Source: an uncultured Pelagibacteraceae bacterium (lineage in GTDB: Bacteria > Pseudomonadota > Alphaproteobacteria > Pelagibacterales > Pelagibacteraceae). Taken from it: a stretch of DNA of 64,000 nt. The notes under the pieces were generated by a model, which was not told the DNA's origin, searched no databases, and worked only from the letters and a program-made list of their open reading frames with translations. Location: contig CACCPE010000003.1 in assembly GCA_902547825.1 (NCBI GenBank), positions 24,239 to 88,238 on the forward strand. The letters are read 5' to 3'. Each line of letters opens with the position of its first letter. The stretch's first letter is position 1. Of the stretch, positions 22,385-31,623 are shown piece by piece. A program made the translations under genes and the position numbers.

Positions 22385-23431
22385 TTATTTTGGTTCTTGT
22401 TGTGTTAAACAATGAATTGCCCCAAAACCCCAAATTAATTCAGAACAATCTATTGGAACAATTTTCCTATTTTTAAATTCCTTTTTAAAAATTTTTATTA
22501 CTATTTTATCATTCGGGTCATTAAAAGTAGGTAACAAAACGCAATTATTCAGGATATAAAAGTTAAGGTATGATGCCGGTACTCTCACTTTATTTATGTA
22601 AATAGGTCTAGGCATTGGAATTTTTCTAATTTTTATTTGTGATAATTTAATTTTGATCTTTTTTAAAATTTTAAAGTTTTCATCGAGATTTTTGTAATTT
22701 TTGTCTTTTTTATTATTTTCGTAAGCAAGAAAAACCTTATTAGTATTAACAAATCTAGCAATATCATCAACGTGACCATGAGTGTCATCTCCTTCGATAC
22801 CTTTATTAAGCCAAATAACCTTTTTTGTCCCAAAAAATTTTCTAAAAATGTAATTATAATCTTTTATTTTTAAGAAAGAATTTCTTTGTTGAATTTTACT
22901 TAATAAGCATTCTTTTGTTGTAAGTAGTAAACCTTTACCATTAACATCAATCGATCCCCCCTCAAGAACTATTGATTTTTTTTTAAATTTAGGACTTATT
23001 GTATTTACTTTGTAATGTTTTTTTATTCTTAAAGTGACTTTGTTATCTGCTCTATAATTTTTGTATTTAGCCCAACCATTAAATTTCCAATTTAATATTA
23101 CATTTCGATTGTTTTTATCTTTAATAAATATCGGTCCTGTATCTCTCATCCATACTCTATTTGTTTTACAAATTATGAATTTTATATTATTTAATTTTGC
23201 ATTATTTTTTTTTAGTAATTTTTTAATTGTTTTCTTAGATTTAAAATTTTTTATTAAAAGATTTAACTCTTGATACTCTGAGATTTTAGAAATTATTTGA
23301 GCAAATACTCTAGGAATATATTTAAATTTGCCTGGCCAATCACTTTTATTATAAGGCCACCCTATTAATGTAGATTGTTGTTTTTCCCACTCAGCTGGCA
23401 TCCTGAAAAAGGAATTAATTTTTCTAGGCAT
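22385..23431 (-). CDS. aguA: Agmatine deiminase
   Basis: AguA converts agmatine to N-carbamoylputrescine. The family's guanidine-transferase fold is shown by MPAEWEKQQSTLIGWPYN at the start, TNRVWMRDTGPIF, LEGGSIDVNGKG, EGDDTHGHVDDIARF with the catalytic His, and the nucleophile Cys341 in GAIHCLTQQEP. 348 residues is normal. It is the last gene of a four-gene leftward operon and overlaps aguB by 8 bp. Together AguA and AguB form the two-step route from agmatine to putrescine. Confidence 0.95.
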   Translation of the reverse strand: MPRKINSFFRMPAEWEKQQSTLIGWPYNKSDWPGKFKYIPRVFAQIISKISEYQELNLLIKNFKSKKTIKKLLKKNNAKLNNIKFIICKTNRVWMRDTGPIFIKDKNNRNVILNWKFNGWAKYKNYRADNKVTLRIKKHYKVNTISPKFKKKSIVLEGGSIDVNGKGLLLTTKECLLSKIQQRNSFLKIKDYNYIFRKFFGTKKVIWLNKGIEGDDTHGHVDDIARFVNTNKVFLAYENNKKDKNYKNLDENFKILKKIKIKLSQIKIRKIPMPRPIYINKVRVPASYLNFYILNNCVLLPTFNDPNDKIVIKIFKKEFKNRKIVPIDCSELIWGFGAIHCLTQQEPK

Positions 23432-24299
23432 CTATTGGATTTTTGAGTAGTCCTTTATAATAGTCTATTCTTCTATCTCTAAAAAAAGGCCAATGTTGCC
23501 TTGAGTTTTCTACTTTTCTAAAATCAATTTCACAAATTAAAATGTTTTCTTTTAAATTGGCTTTTTTAACAACTTTACCACTTGGATCAAATATTACACT
23601 ATTGCCCCAGAACTCTATCTTTTTATTACCTTGTTTTTCAATTCCAACTCTATTTATTGCGGCAACATAAATACCATTAGCTATGGCATGAGATCTCTGA
23701 ATAGAAAGCCATGATTGGAGTTGTGCTTTACCAAATTTTTTTTTTTCTTTTGGGTGCCATCCAATAGCAGTTGGATAAAAAATAATTTCTGCTCCTTTAA
23801 GTGCAGTTAATCTTGCTGCCTCAGGAAACCATTGATCCCAGCAAATTAAAGTTCCTAAATTTCCTTCTGAAGTTTTAAAAGATTTAAAACCTAAATCTCC
23901 AGGAGTAAAATAAAACTTCTCGTAAAATTGTGGATCATCAGGAATATGCATCTTTCTATATTTTCCCAAAATTTTACCTTTCTCGTTAATTACAATAATA
24001 CTATTGTGATAAAGCCCAGAAGTTTTCTTTTCAAATAACGAAATTATTAAAATTATTTTGAGTTTTTTAGCAAGAGTAGAAAATAAATTACTACTAGGCC
24101 CTGGTATTTTCTCAGCGAAATTAAAGTTTTTATGATTTTCAGTTTGACAAAAATATTTTGTTAAAAATAACTCAGGTAAGCAAATAATTTTTGCACCTCT
24201 TTTTGCCGACATATTAATTTTATTGATAGCATTACGAATATTTTTTTTCGGATCAAATGACATTTTCATCTGAACTAATGCTATCTTTGTTTTACCCAT
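23424..24299 (-). CDS. aguB: N-carbamoylputrescine amidase
   Basis: AguB hydrolyses N-carbamoylputrescine to putrescine, CO2 and ammonia. It is a nitrilase-superfamily enzyme with the Glu-Lys-Cys triad at Glu43 (CLPELF), Lys116 (GKYRKMHIP) and Cys153 (LICWDQWFPEAARL). The PEAARL and RSHAIANGIYVAAINRVG segments are typical of the agmatine-pathway branch. Coupled to aguA by an 8-bp overlap and separated by 5 bp from the deoxyhypusine-synthase-like gene upstream. Confidence 0.94.
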   Translation of the reverse strand: MGKTKIALVQMKMSFDPKKNIRNAINKINMSAKRGAKIICLPELFLTKYFCQTENHKNFNFAEKIPGPSSNLFSTLAKKLKIILIISLFEKKTSGLYHNSIIVINEKGKILGKYRKMHIPDDPQFYEKFYFTPGDLGFKSFKTSEGNLGTLICWDQWFPEAARLTALKGAEIIFYPTAIGWHPKEKKKFGKAQLQSWLSIQRSHAIANGIYVAAINRVGIEKQGNKKIEFWGNSVIFDPSGKVVKKANLKENILICEIDFRKVENSRQHWPFFRDRRIDYYKGLLKNPIDA

Positions 24300-24304
24300 T
24301 GTAT

Positions 24305-25351
24305 TTAATTAAATAAATTTTGAAAATTTCTTTTTTGCCTTGCTTGCCAATGTTTACGATGATAGGCATCGCTTGCTATTAGGGGCAATACACTTGTAGC
24401 CTCAGCGAATACCATTTGCTCCTTCGTAACATCCACTTTTCCCCATGAGCTTGCTTCTTTTAGAGTAGAACTACTACAAGCTCCATCTCTCGTATCAGCC
24501 ACAGTTATTTGAATAGCATATTTATGCATATCTACTTTTTTACCTAATAATTCCGCACAAACTACGGTATCCTGAATAAAATTTTTGGGCACCCCACCTC
24601 CAACCATTAACAATCCCGATTGTTTTGATTTGAGTTTAATTTCAGTTAATTCTCTGAACTCTCTAATAGAGTCTATAGTTATATGATTTTTAGGATTCTG
24701 TTCTTGGTGCATAACTAGACCAAATCCTGCTGAACTATCTGTAAAAGCTGGGCAAAAAATTGGAACATTGTTGTCATAAGCTGATTCTATTAATGACTCT
24801 TTTTTTTTTGAATTTTTCTTTAAATATTTTCCAAGTTCTTTTATAAACTCTCTTGATGTAAATGGCTTTGGTTCAAGTGAATTCGCAATTTCACAAATAG
24901 TCTTATCACATGCTTGTAGCTCCTCTTCATCTATGTAGGTGTCATATATTCTATCAATATAGTTATTTCTTAATTCAGTATCATCTTGAAATTGAGATCC
25001 TTGATAATGTTTAAATCCTAGAGCCTCAAAAAAATCCATATCTATAATAGAGGCGCCTGTTGCAACTATAGCATCGATCATATTATGTTTTACTAAATCA
25101 GTGTACAGGTCCATACATCCTCCTGCCGATGTAGATCCTGCTAATGTTAAAAAAATTGAACAATCCTTGTCCGCAAGCATCTCATTATAAATACCTGCTG
25201 CTCTGGCTGTATCCCTAGAAGTAAAAGACATTTTGCTCATACCTTCAATAATTTTACGAGCATCGAAAGATTTTATGTCAATATGTTCAACCGGAGAATT
25301 AAGTAGAGATTTTTTATTGTGTCCGATATTCGGAACATTTTTTTTACTCAT
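24305..25351 (-). CDS. Deoxyhypusine synthase-like protein, probable homospermidine synthase
   Basis: The protein belongs to the deoxyhypusine synthase family, which transfers an aminobutyl group from spermidine. In bacteria, which lack eIF5A, relatives make homospermidine or related polyamines. Recognisable parts are the NAD-binding LAGSTSAGG segment, NVPIFCPAFTDSSAGFGL, GGGVPKNFIQD and the Lys305 in SSWGKV that aligns with the imine-forming Lys of the human enzyme. It shares one base with the decarboxylase stop/start junction. Position in a putrescine operon supports conversion of putrescine to a longer polyamine; the exact product is not visible from sequence. Confidence 0.85.
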   Translation of the reverse strand: MSKKNVPNIGHNKKSLLNSPVEHIDIKSFDARKIIEGMSKMSFTSRDTARAAGIYNEMLADKDCSIFLTLAGSTSAGGCMDLYTDLVKHNMIDAIVATGASIIDMDFFEALGFKHYQGSQFQDDTELRNNYIDRIYDTYIDEEELQACDKTICEIANSLEPKPFTSREFIKELGKYLKKNSKKKESLIESAYDNNVPIFCPAFTDSSAGFGLVMHQEQNPKNHITIDSIREFRELTEIKLKSKQSGLLMVGGGVPKNFIQDTVVCAELLGKKVDMHKYAIQITVADTRDGACSSSTLKEASSWGKVDVTKEQMVFAEATSVLPLIASDAYHRKHWQARQKRNFQNLFN

Positions 25352-26532
25352 TAAGCTACTAAAGAACCAACCTTATCATTCATACTATCGTACATAGATA
25401 TGATTGGTTTGTCACTTAATTCATGAATTTCATTTGAGTAAAAACCATTGAAGTTTGTTCTAAAGGTAAGACTGTAAGCACCTAACTGACCTAGTTCTAT
25501 ATAATCTCCTTCTTTAATATTATTTGGTAACAAAAAAGGACCTTTCATATAATCTAACCCATCACAAGTAGGTCCAAAAAAACTGAAGGCAGTAAGCTTT
25601 TTTGACTGAACTCTTCCATCTGTAATCATTTTTGACGGTAAAATAAAATTTGGTGCACCTGCATCAAATAAAGATCCATAAGTTCCATCATTGATATAAA
25701 GATTATTTTTTTTTCTTAAAATAACTTTAACAATTGTAGACCCGCTCTCCGCTACAAGAGACCTTCCTGGCTCACAGATTATTTCAGGCAATTTTTTAAG
25801 TTTTAAATTGATAAGTTCTCTTTTAATTTCATCCATGTAATTAATTAATGGTTCAGGATTTAGATCTGGATAAACAGAAGGGAAACCACCACCGACATTG
25901 ATTGTGTTTGGGATTATCTTTGTCTTTTTAATGATATTTCCTATTTCACGTATACCCTTTGAGTAAGAAATTTTATGCATACATTGAGAACCAACGTGAA
26001 AACTTATTCCAAGTTTTCTTGAATGCTCATTACATAATCTCACTAAGCCCAAAGCTTCAGATGGAAGAGCACCAAATTTTCTTGATAAATCAATTTCTGC
26101 ATGTTCATTCGAAATGGCAATTCTTACGAATAATTCTAAATCTTTAGCCTGTTTAGTTGCATCTAAAATCTTTCTTAACTCATCTTTACTATCCAGAGAG
26201 AAACTTTTGACACCGTAGTCAAAGTAAGCTGAAGAAATACTATTTTTACTTTTAATAGTATGCATGAAGTGTAACTTAGAATCTGATTTAATTTTTTTAA
26301 TAATCTTAATTTCATTTAAAGAAGCGACATCAAACTCATTAATGCCATTATTAATTATTTGTTTAATAATTTTTTCGTTTGGATTTGTTTTTACGGCATA
26401 GAGTATTTTTCCAGGAAAATTCTCTTTAAAAAATTTTACAGATTTTTTAATCTCGTTTAGCCGTATGCAGTATACGGGGTAATCTGGTTGTAATGAGTTA
26501 ACTAATTCGTTAACTGTTTTAAATTTTCCCAT
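25351..26532 (-). CDS. PLP-dependent ornithine/lysine/arginine decarboxylase (alanine-racemase fold)
   Basis: This is a group IV decarboxylase with the ODC fold: the PLP Lys48 in YAVKTNP, the phosphate-binding EPGRSLVAESG, DGTYGSLFDAGAP, and the catalytic Cys in FGPTCDGLDYMKG. 393 residues matches bacterial ornithine or lysine/ornithine decarboxylases. It is the first gene of the operon with a deoxyhypusine-synthase-like gene, aguB and aguA. Because AguA-AguB need agmatine while ornithine decarboxylase makes putrescine directly, the substrate is ambiguous: ornithine is the family default, arginine would complete an in-operon pathway. Confidence 0.85.
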   Translation of the reverse strand: MGKFKTVNELVNSLQPDYPVYCIRLNEIKKSVKFFKENFPGKILYAVKTNPNEKIIKQIINNGINEFDVASLNEIKIIKKIKSDSKLHFMHTIKSKNSISSAYFDYGVKSFSLDSKDELRKILDATKQAKDLELFVRIAISNEHAEIDLSRKFGALPSEALGLVRLCNEHSRKLGISFHVGSQCMHKISYSKGIREIGNIIKKTKIIPNTINVGGGFPSVYPDLNPEPLINYMDEIKRELINLKLKKLPEIICEPGRSLVAESGSTIVKVILRKKNNLYINDGTYGSLFDAGAPNFILPSKMITDGRVQSKKLTAFSFFGPTCDGLDYMKGPFLLPNNIKEGDYIELGQLGAYSLTFRTNFNGFYSNEIHELSDKPIISMYDSMNDKVGSLVA

Positions 26533-26657
26533 TTCATGTGTCCCTCACGTTAAATTACACAAAGATTTTTTAAAAAATTTAATAAAAAAAACCTTATTAT
26601 TTGGCATATAGGGCTATTTTTACTTTATGTAAAGAAAAAAAGGACATATTTGTCGTG

Positions 26658-26672
26658 TTGAAATTCTTTCAA
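26658..26672. promoter_or_regulatory. Perfect inverted repeat before regA
   Basis: TTGAAA-TTC-TTTCAA is a perfect 6-bp inverted repeat with a 3-bp centre, ending 20 bp before the regA ATG in the 160-bp gap shared with the divergent polyamine operon. It looks like a dimeric regulator site and is well placed to affect regA. The binding protein is unknown. Confidence 0.3.
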
Positions 26673-26692
26673 TAGTGCTTATATGAACTTCT

Positions 26693-27265
26693 ATGAGAGC
26701 TCAAAAAAACGTACCTGAACAGCTAAAATTAGCAGACTTTGCTGATAAATCGTTGCTATTAGTTGATGATGACGATCCTTTAAGAGGGCGTTTAGCACGA
26801 GCTATGGAGAAGAAAGGTTTTCAGGTTAAAGAAGCCAAATCTGTTGCAGAAGGCCTAAATATTGCCAAGACAGCGCCTACAGCCTTTGCAGTCGTTGATT
26901 TAAGGTTAGAGGACGGTAATGGATTAGATGTGGTTAAGGAATTAGCTAAAACTAATAAAGAGAGCAGAATAGTAATGTTAACCGGATACGGGAATCTACC
27001 TACAGCTGTAGCGGCGGTCAAAGTTGGAGCGATAGATTATATTGCTAAACCTGTAGATGCTGACGATGTTGAAGCTGCTTTATTGGCATCTCCTGAGTCT
27101 AAAGCTAAACCACCTGAAAATCCAATGTCAGCTGATAGAGTAAAATGGGAACATATTCATCGAGTATTTGAACTTTGCAATAGAAATGTATCAGAAACAG
27201 CAAGAAGATTAAAAATGCACAGGAGAACTCTACAGAGAATTCTTTCTAAAAGATCCCCACGGTAA
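26693..27265 (+). CDS. regA: Response regulator RegA/PrrA/ActR
   Basis: RegA is the global redox response regulator partnered with RegB. The receiver domain has the acidic LLVDDDDPLRGRL start, Asp69 as phosphoacceptor (VVDLRLEDGNG), the conserved Thr in MLTGYG and Lys in IAKPVD. The Pro-rich hinge and the extremely conserved NPMSADRVKWEHIHRV segment lead to a Fis-type HTH (NVSETARRLKMHRRTLQR). 190 residues is typical. An upstream ATG at 26683 is out of frame, so the 26693 start is kept. It is separated from regB by a convergent four-gene operon. Confidence 0.95.
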   Translation: MRAQKNVPEQLKLADFADKSLLLVDDDDPLRGRLARAMEKKGFQVKEAKSVAEGLNIAKTAPTAFAVVDLRLEDGNGLDVVKELAKTNKESRIVMLTGYGNLPTAVAAVKVGAIDYIAKPVDADDVEAALLASPESKAKPPENPMSADRVKWEHIHRVFELCNRNVSETARRLKMHRRTLQRILSKRSPR

Positions 27266-27267
27266 TA

Positions 27268-27819
27268 TTAAATTAATTTTCTAAATTTTTTTATTTGGTT
27301 TATTGCTAATGTAGCAATTAAAATTTTAAATAATTCTGCCATTAAAAAAGGTTGAGCTCCTAATTTAAATATTGGTTTTTCCCAGCCAATTAGACTTCCT
27401 AACCAAAGCATTCCAAAAATATAAATAAAACTTATTGCAAATGTCAATTTAAAGAAATTTTTTATTAAGTTATTATCAAATACAAATTTTCCAGCTAAAT
27501 ATACTGTTATAATAAACCCAATTAAGTAACCCATAGTTGGTCCTGCAAAATAAACCATTCCCACTCCCTTTTCAGGTGTTCCCGAAAACACAGGTAGTCC
27601 CATAATGCCTTCCAACAAGTATAAAGATATTGTAGCTACACCAAGTTTCCAACCAAAAGCTATTCCAATAAATAAAACAACAAAAGTTTGCATTGTCATT
27701 GGTACTGGGTAAAAAGGTATCTTAATTTTAGAGGAAATCGCTAATAAAATCGATCCCAATAGAGCTACAAAAATATATTTTACTAACTTTGTATAATTAA
27801 AACTTTTAACAAATTCCAT
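27268..27819 (-). CDS. bioY: Biotin transporter substrate-binding subunit BioY
   Basis: BioY is the membrane S component for biotin uptake. The 183 residues contain six hydrophobic segments and the family motifs IKIPFYPVPMTMQTFVV near the start and LYLLEGIMGLPVFSG. No EcfA (BioM) or EcfT (BioN) genes are next to it; the ABC ATPase 31 bp away is of the ABC-2 exporter type. Solitary BioY proteins that work alone or with shared ECF modules are known in alphaproteobacteria. The 3' end meets regA after 2 bp. Confidence 0.92.
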   Translation of the reverse strand: MEFVKSFNYTKLVKYIFVALLGSILLAISSKIKIPFYPVPMTMQTFVVLFIGIAFGWKLGVATISLYLLEGIMGLPVFSGTPEKGVGMVYFAGPTMGYLIGFIITVYLAGKFVFDNNLIKNFFKLTFAISFIYIFGMLWLGSLIGWEKPIFKLGAQPFLMAELFKILIATLAINQIKKFRKLI

Positions 27820-27850
27820 AAAGATAATTTAACTTTTTTTTTATTAAAAT

Positions 27851-28780
27851 CTAGTGTTTTGTTAATTGAACAAAAACATCTTCTAAGTCACCGTCCTCCG
27901 TTGAAATATCCTCTATTTTAATATTATTTTGGTTCAAATAATTCACAATTTCTCCAAAATTTAACAAATTTTTCTCGTAAGTTACAGAAATAGAATTTTT
28001 TGATCTTATACTGAAATTTATATTTCTCATAAATAAATTCTTATTTAGATCAACATCTTTTACTTTGAAATTAATTTTTTTTGTTTTTATACGATCAAGT
28101 AATTTTTTTGTAGTATCTAATGCAACTAAATTTCCTTTGCTAATAATAGCGATCCGATCACACATTTCTTGTGCCTCGATAAGATAATGTGTTGTTAAAA
28201 TTATAGTAACTCCTTCCTTATTAAGCTGTTTTACATTTTTCCATAAGTTATTCCTCAATTCTACGTCAACTCCTGCAGTAGGTTCATCTAAAATTAAAAT
28301 TGGTGGTTGATGAACCATTGCTTTAGCAATTAGTAGGCGTCTCTTCATCCCTCCAGATAAACTTCTTGAATAAGCCTCCGCTTGATCTTCTAAAGATACC
28401 ATATTTAAAATTAGATCAGTAATCCTGTCATTTTTTGTTATACCGTATAACCCAGCTTGAAGATCTAAAAGTTTTTTAGGACTAAAAAAAGCATCTAAAT
28501 TAACTTCTTGAGGAACTATTCCTAAGGAAGCTCTTGCTTGACGTGGGTTTTGGTCTAGATCAAAACCCCATACATTTACTTTACCACTAGTTTTAATAAC
28601 TGTTCCCCCTAAGATACTCAAAAATGTTGTTTTGCCTGCACCATTGGGACCAAGCAAACCAAACACTTCACCTTGTTTAACTTTGAAATTTAATTCATTC
28701 AAAGCCCTGTTTTGTTTTTTATTTTTATAGTTAGAGTAAATCTTTGTTAGATTTTCAACAGATAGGGCAAATTTATTCAT
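27851..28780 (-). CDS. ABC transporter ATP-binding protein, ABC-2 exporter type (YadG-like)
   Basis: The ATPase subunit of an ABC-2 type transporter: Walker A GPNGAGKTTF (near 45), Q loop IVPQE, signature LSGGMKRR and Walker B ILILDEPTAGVD are intact, followed by a C-terminal regulatory stretch of about 80 residues. The closest family by look is YadG. Its permease is not in this neighbourhood, so the cargo is unknown. The gene is divergent from polA with a 42-bp gap. Confidence 0.88.
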   Translation of the reverse strand: MNKFALSVENLTKIYSNYKNKKQNRALNELNFKVKQGEVFGLLGPNGAGKTTFLSILGGTVIKTSGKVNVWGFDLDQNPRQARASLGIVPQEVNLDAFFSPKKLLDLQAGLYGITKNDRITDLILNMVSLEDQAEAYSRSLSGGMKRRLLIAKAMVHQPPILILDEPTAGVDVELRNNLWKNVKQLNKEGVTIILTTHYLIEAQEMCDRIAIISKGNLVALDTTKKLLDRIKTKKINFKVKDVDLNKNLFMRNINFSIRSKNSISVTYEKNLLNFGEIVNYLNQNNIKIEDISTEDGDLEDVFVQLTKH

Positions 28781-28822
28781 ACTTTTTTATTAATCAATAA
28801 GAATTCAATGTAATATGTATAT

Positions 28823-31585
28823 ATGAGTTCAATAAAAAAAACAGATCATTTTTATCTAGTTGATGGTTCAGGATATATTTTTAGAGCGTATTATGCACTA
28901 CCTCCGTTATCAAGAAAAAGTGATGGTCTTCCAACAGGGGCTGTTAGTGGTTTCTGCTCTATGTTATTTAAATTATTGGAAGATGTGAGATCCGATGACT
29001 CCAAAAATAAGCCTACTCATTTTGCAGTAATATTTGACTCCGCTAGAAAAAATTTTAGAAATGAAATTTATAGTGATTACAAAGCTAATAGAGATGAAGC
29101 GCCAGATGATCTTGCTCCACAATTTGAATATATAAGAAAATCTGTAGAGGCTTTTAATTTACCGTCAATAGAACTTTTAAATTATGAAGCGGACGATTTA
29201 ATAGCTACTTATTCAAAAATAATTACTGAAGTCGGTGCAAAAGTTACAGTGATATCTTCAGACAAAGATTTGATGCAATTAGTTTCGAATAAAGTTAGAA
29301 TGTTTGATCCAATGAAAAGTAAAATAATTGGAGAAAAAGAAGTTGTAGAAAAATTTGGTGTGAAGCCAGAACAAGTAATAGATGTTCAGTCGTTAGCTGG
29401 AGACACATCTGATAACATACCTGGAGTGCCCGGAATAGGTATCAAAACAGCCTCAGAACTTATCAATAAATATAGAAATTTAGATAACTTAATTAAAAAA
29501 GCCACAGAAATAACTCAAAAAAAAAGAAGAGAAACTTTAATAGAAAATAAGGATAAAGCATATCTAAGTAAGAAATTAGTTACTTTAAAAGATGATGTGC
29601 CAATAAAAAATAATCCAGCAGAATTTATAATAAAATCGATTAATAAAGAAAAACTTTATAATTTTTTAAGAGAAATGGAGTTTAATAGATTGCTAAGCCA
29701 GGCAATCAGTTTTTATGGAGAGCCGGGAAAAAAAATTTTAAATACTGGCACGAAAATTAATAATTTTTCAAAAATTGATACCAAAAAATATAAAAAAATT
29801 ATTCAAGAAAAAGATTTAGATAAATTAATCAATGTTTTAAACGAAAAGAGCATTATCTCAGTAGACACTGAAACTTCCTCTTTAAACCCACAAGAAGCAG
29901 AAATAATTGGTATATCACTTAGCTATGATCAAAGTGCTTCTTTTTATATTCCTATTGCACATAAAAATACAACAAACTTGAAATTAGATATAGTTATTAC
30001 TAAGTTAAAAAAAATTTTTGAAGATCCTAGTATTAAAAAAGTCGGTCAAAACATAAAGTACGATTACATTATTCTAAAAAAATATGGGGTCGAACTTGAA
30101 TCAATTGAAGATACAATGCTTCTCTCATACACACTTGATGCAGGAAATAATCGGCATAATATGGATACATTAGCAGAATTACACCTAGGACATAATACAA
30201 TCAAATATAAAGACTTGGTAGGTTCAGGAAAAAAACAATTGAAATTCGCTGAAGTTGATTTGGATAAAGCAACAGCTTACGCTGCAGAAGATGCAGATGT
30301 AACTTTAAGACTGTATGAAATTCTTTCTAAAAGAGTTGAAAATGAGAAACTTAACAAAATCTACGAAATTTTTGAAAAACCAATGATCAAAATATTATCA
30401 AAATTAGAGACCAATGGTATTAAAGTTGATGATAATTATTTAAAGACATTATCAAAAAAATTCCAAACTAGATTGGTAAAAATAGAAAAAGAAATCTATA
30501 AGATATCTGGAAAAGATTTCAATATTGGTTCTCCAAAACAACTTGGTGAAATTATTTATAACGATTTAAAAATTGCTAAATTAAAGAAAACTAAAAAAGG
30601 CAGTTTAGCTACAAACGCAAAAATATTGGAGGATCTTGCTCTTTCCGGTCATAAGTTTCCTAATTTAATTTTAGAGTGGAGGCAGGTTTCTAAATTAAAA
30701 AGTACTTATACTGATGCACTTCAAGATCATATTAGTAAAAAAACCAAAAGAGTTCATACTTCATTTCTTTTAGCAGCAACAAATACTGGTAGATTAGCAT
30801 CTAGTGATCCAAATCTACAAAACATTCCAATAAAAACACTCGATGGAAAAGAAATAAGGAAAGCTTTTATTGCTGAAAAGAATAGTGTCCTTATTTCAGC
30901 AGATTACAATCAGATAGAAATGAGAATTCTTGCAGATATAGCAGATGTGAAAGAGTTAAAAAAAGCTTTTAAAAACAATCAAGATATTCATAGCCTCACC
31001 GCTAGCCAAGTTTTTGATATACCAATTAATAAAGTTTCTGAAGATCAAAGAAGAAAAGCAAAAGCAATAAATTTTGGTATAATTTATGGTATTACACAAT
31101 ATGGACTAGCTAAACAAATATCAGTTTCTAATGAAGATGCTCAAGAATTTATTAATTCATATTTTAAAAAATTCCCTGAGATAAAAGATTATATGCAAAC
31201 AACTGTAAAAAGTTGCAGGAAACAAGGTTATGTTACAAATATTTTTGGAAGAAGAATACATTTAAGAGGTATTAATGATAAAAATTTTAGTGTTAGAAGT
31301 TTCCAAGAAAGAGCTGCTATTAATGCACCAATACAAGGATCTGCAGCTGATATAATTAGGTTGGCAATGATAAAAATTGACAATACTTTAAAAAAAAAAC
31401 AGGCAAATATGTTGCTTCAAATTCATGACGAATTAATTTTTGAGTGCTTAAAAGCTAATGAAAACAATGTAAAGAAAATTATCAAAGAAGCGATGGTATC
31501 TGTTTCAACCTCAGAACATCACATGTTTTCAATTCCTTTAGAGGTAAATATAAGCTCTGGAAATAACTGGGGAGAGGCTCATTAA
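28823..31585 (+). CDS. polA: DNA polymerase I
   Basis: Pol I fills gaps and removes RNA primers. All three activities look intact in 920 residues: the 5'-3' exonuclease (about 1-295, YLVDGSGYIFRAYYALPP, DGTSDNIPGV-like SLAGDTSDNIPGVPGIG), the 3'-5' proofreading domain with its DEDD residues (VDTETSSL, GQNIKYDYI, AAEDADVTLRLYEI), and the polymerase domain with motif A SADYNQIEMRI, O helix RRKAKAINFGIIYG and motif C QIHDELIFE. Many alphaproteobacteria keep the proofreading domain; this one does. Confidence 0.97.
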   Translation: MSSIKKTDHFYLVDGSGYIFRAYYALPPLSRKSDGLPTGAVSGFCSMLFKLLEDVRSDDSKNKPTHFAVIFDSARKNFRNEIYSDYKANRDEAPDDLAPQFEYIRKSVEAFNLPSIELLNYEADDLIATYSKIITEVGAKVTVISSDKDLMQLVSNKVRMFDPMKSKIIGEKEVVEKFGVKPEQVIDVQSLAGDTSDNIPGVPGIGIKTASELINKYRNLDNLIKKATEITQKKRRETLIENKDKAYLSKKLVTLKDDVPIKNNPAEFIIKSINKEKLYNFLREMEFNRLLSQAISFYGEPGKKILNTGTKINNFSKIDTKKYKKIIQEKDLDKLINVLNEKSIISVDTETSSLNPQEAEIIGISLSYDQSASFYIPIAHKNTTNLKLDIVITKLKKIFEDPSIKKVGQNIKYDYIILKKYGVELESIEDTMLLSYTLDAGNNRHNMDTLAELHLGHNTIKYKDLVGSGKKQLKFAEVDLDKATAYAAEDADVTLRLYEILSKRVENEKLNKIYEIFEKPMIKILSKLETNGIKVDDNYLKTLSKKFQTRLVKIEKEIYKISGKDFNIGSPKQLGEIIYNDLKIAKLKKTKKGSLATNAKILEDLALSGHKFPNLILEWRQVSKLKSTYTDALQDHISKKTKRVHTSFLLAATNTGRLASSDPNLQNIPIKTLDGKEIRKAFIAEKNSVLISADYNQIEMRILADIADVKELKKAFKNNQDIHSLTASQVFDIPINKVSEDQRRKAKAINFGIIYGITQYGLAKQISVSNEDAQEFINSYFKKFPEIKDYMQTTVKSCRKQGYVTNIFGRRIHLRGINDKNFSVRSFQERAAINAPIQGSAADIIRLAMIKIDNTLKKKQANMLLQIHDELIFECLKANENNVKKIIKEAMVSVSTSEHHMFSIPLEVNISSGNNWGEAH

Positions 31586-31623
31586 CGCCTAAATTTTGAC
31601 ATTAATATCTTGAAAATAAAATT

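Noticed and set aside
27268-28780. bioY plus ABC ATPase as one biotin ECF transporter
   Set aside because: The ATPase is of the ABC-2 exporter type with a long C-terminal extension, not an EcfA; no EcfT is present.
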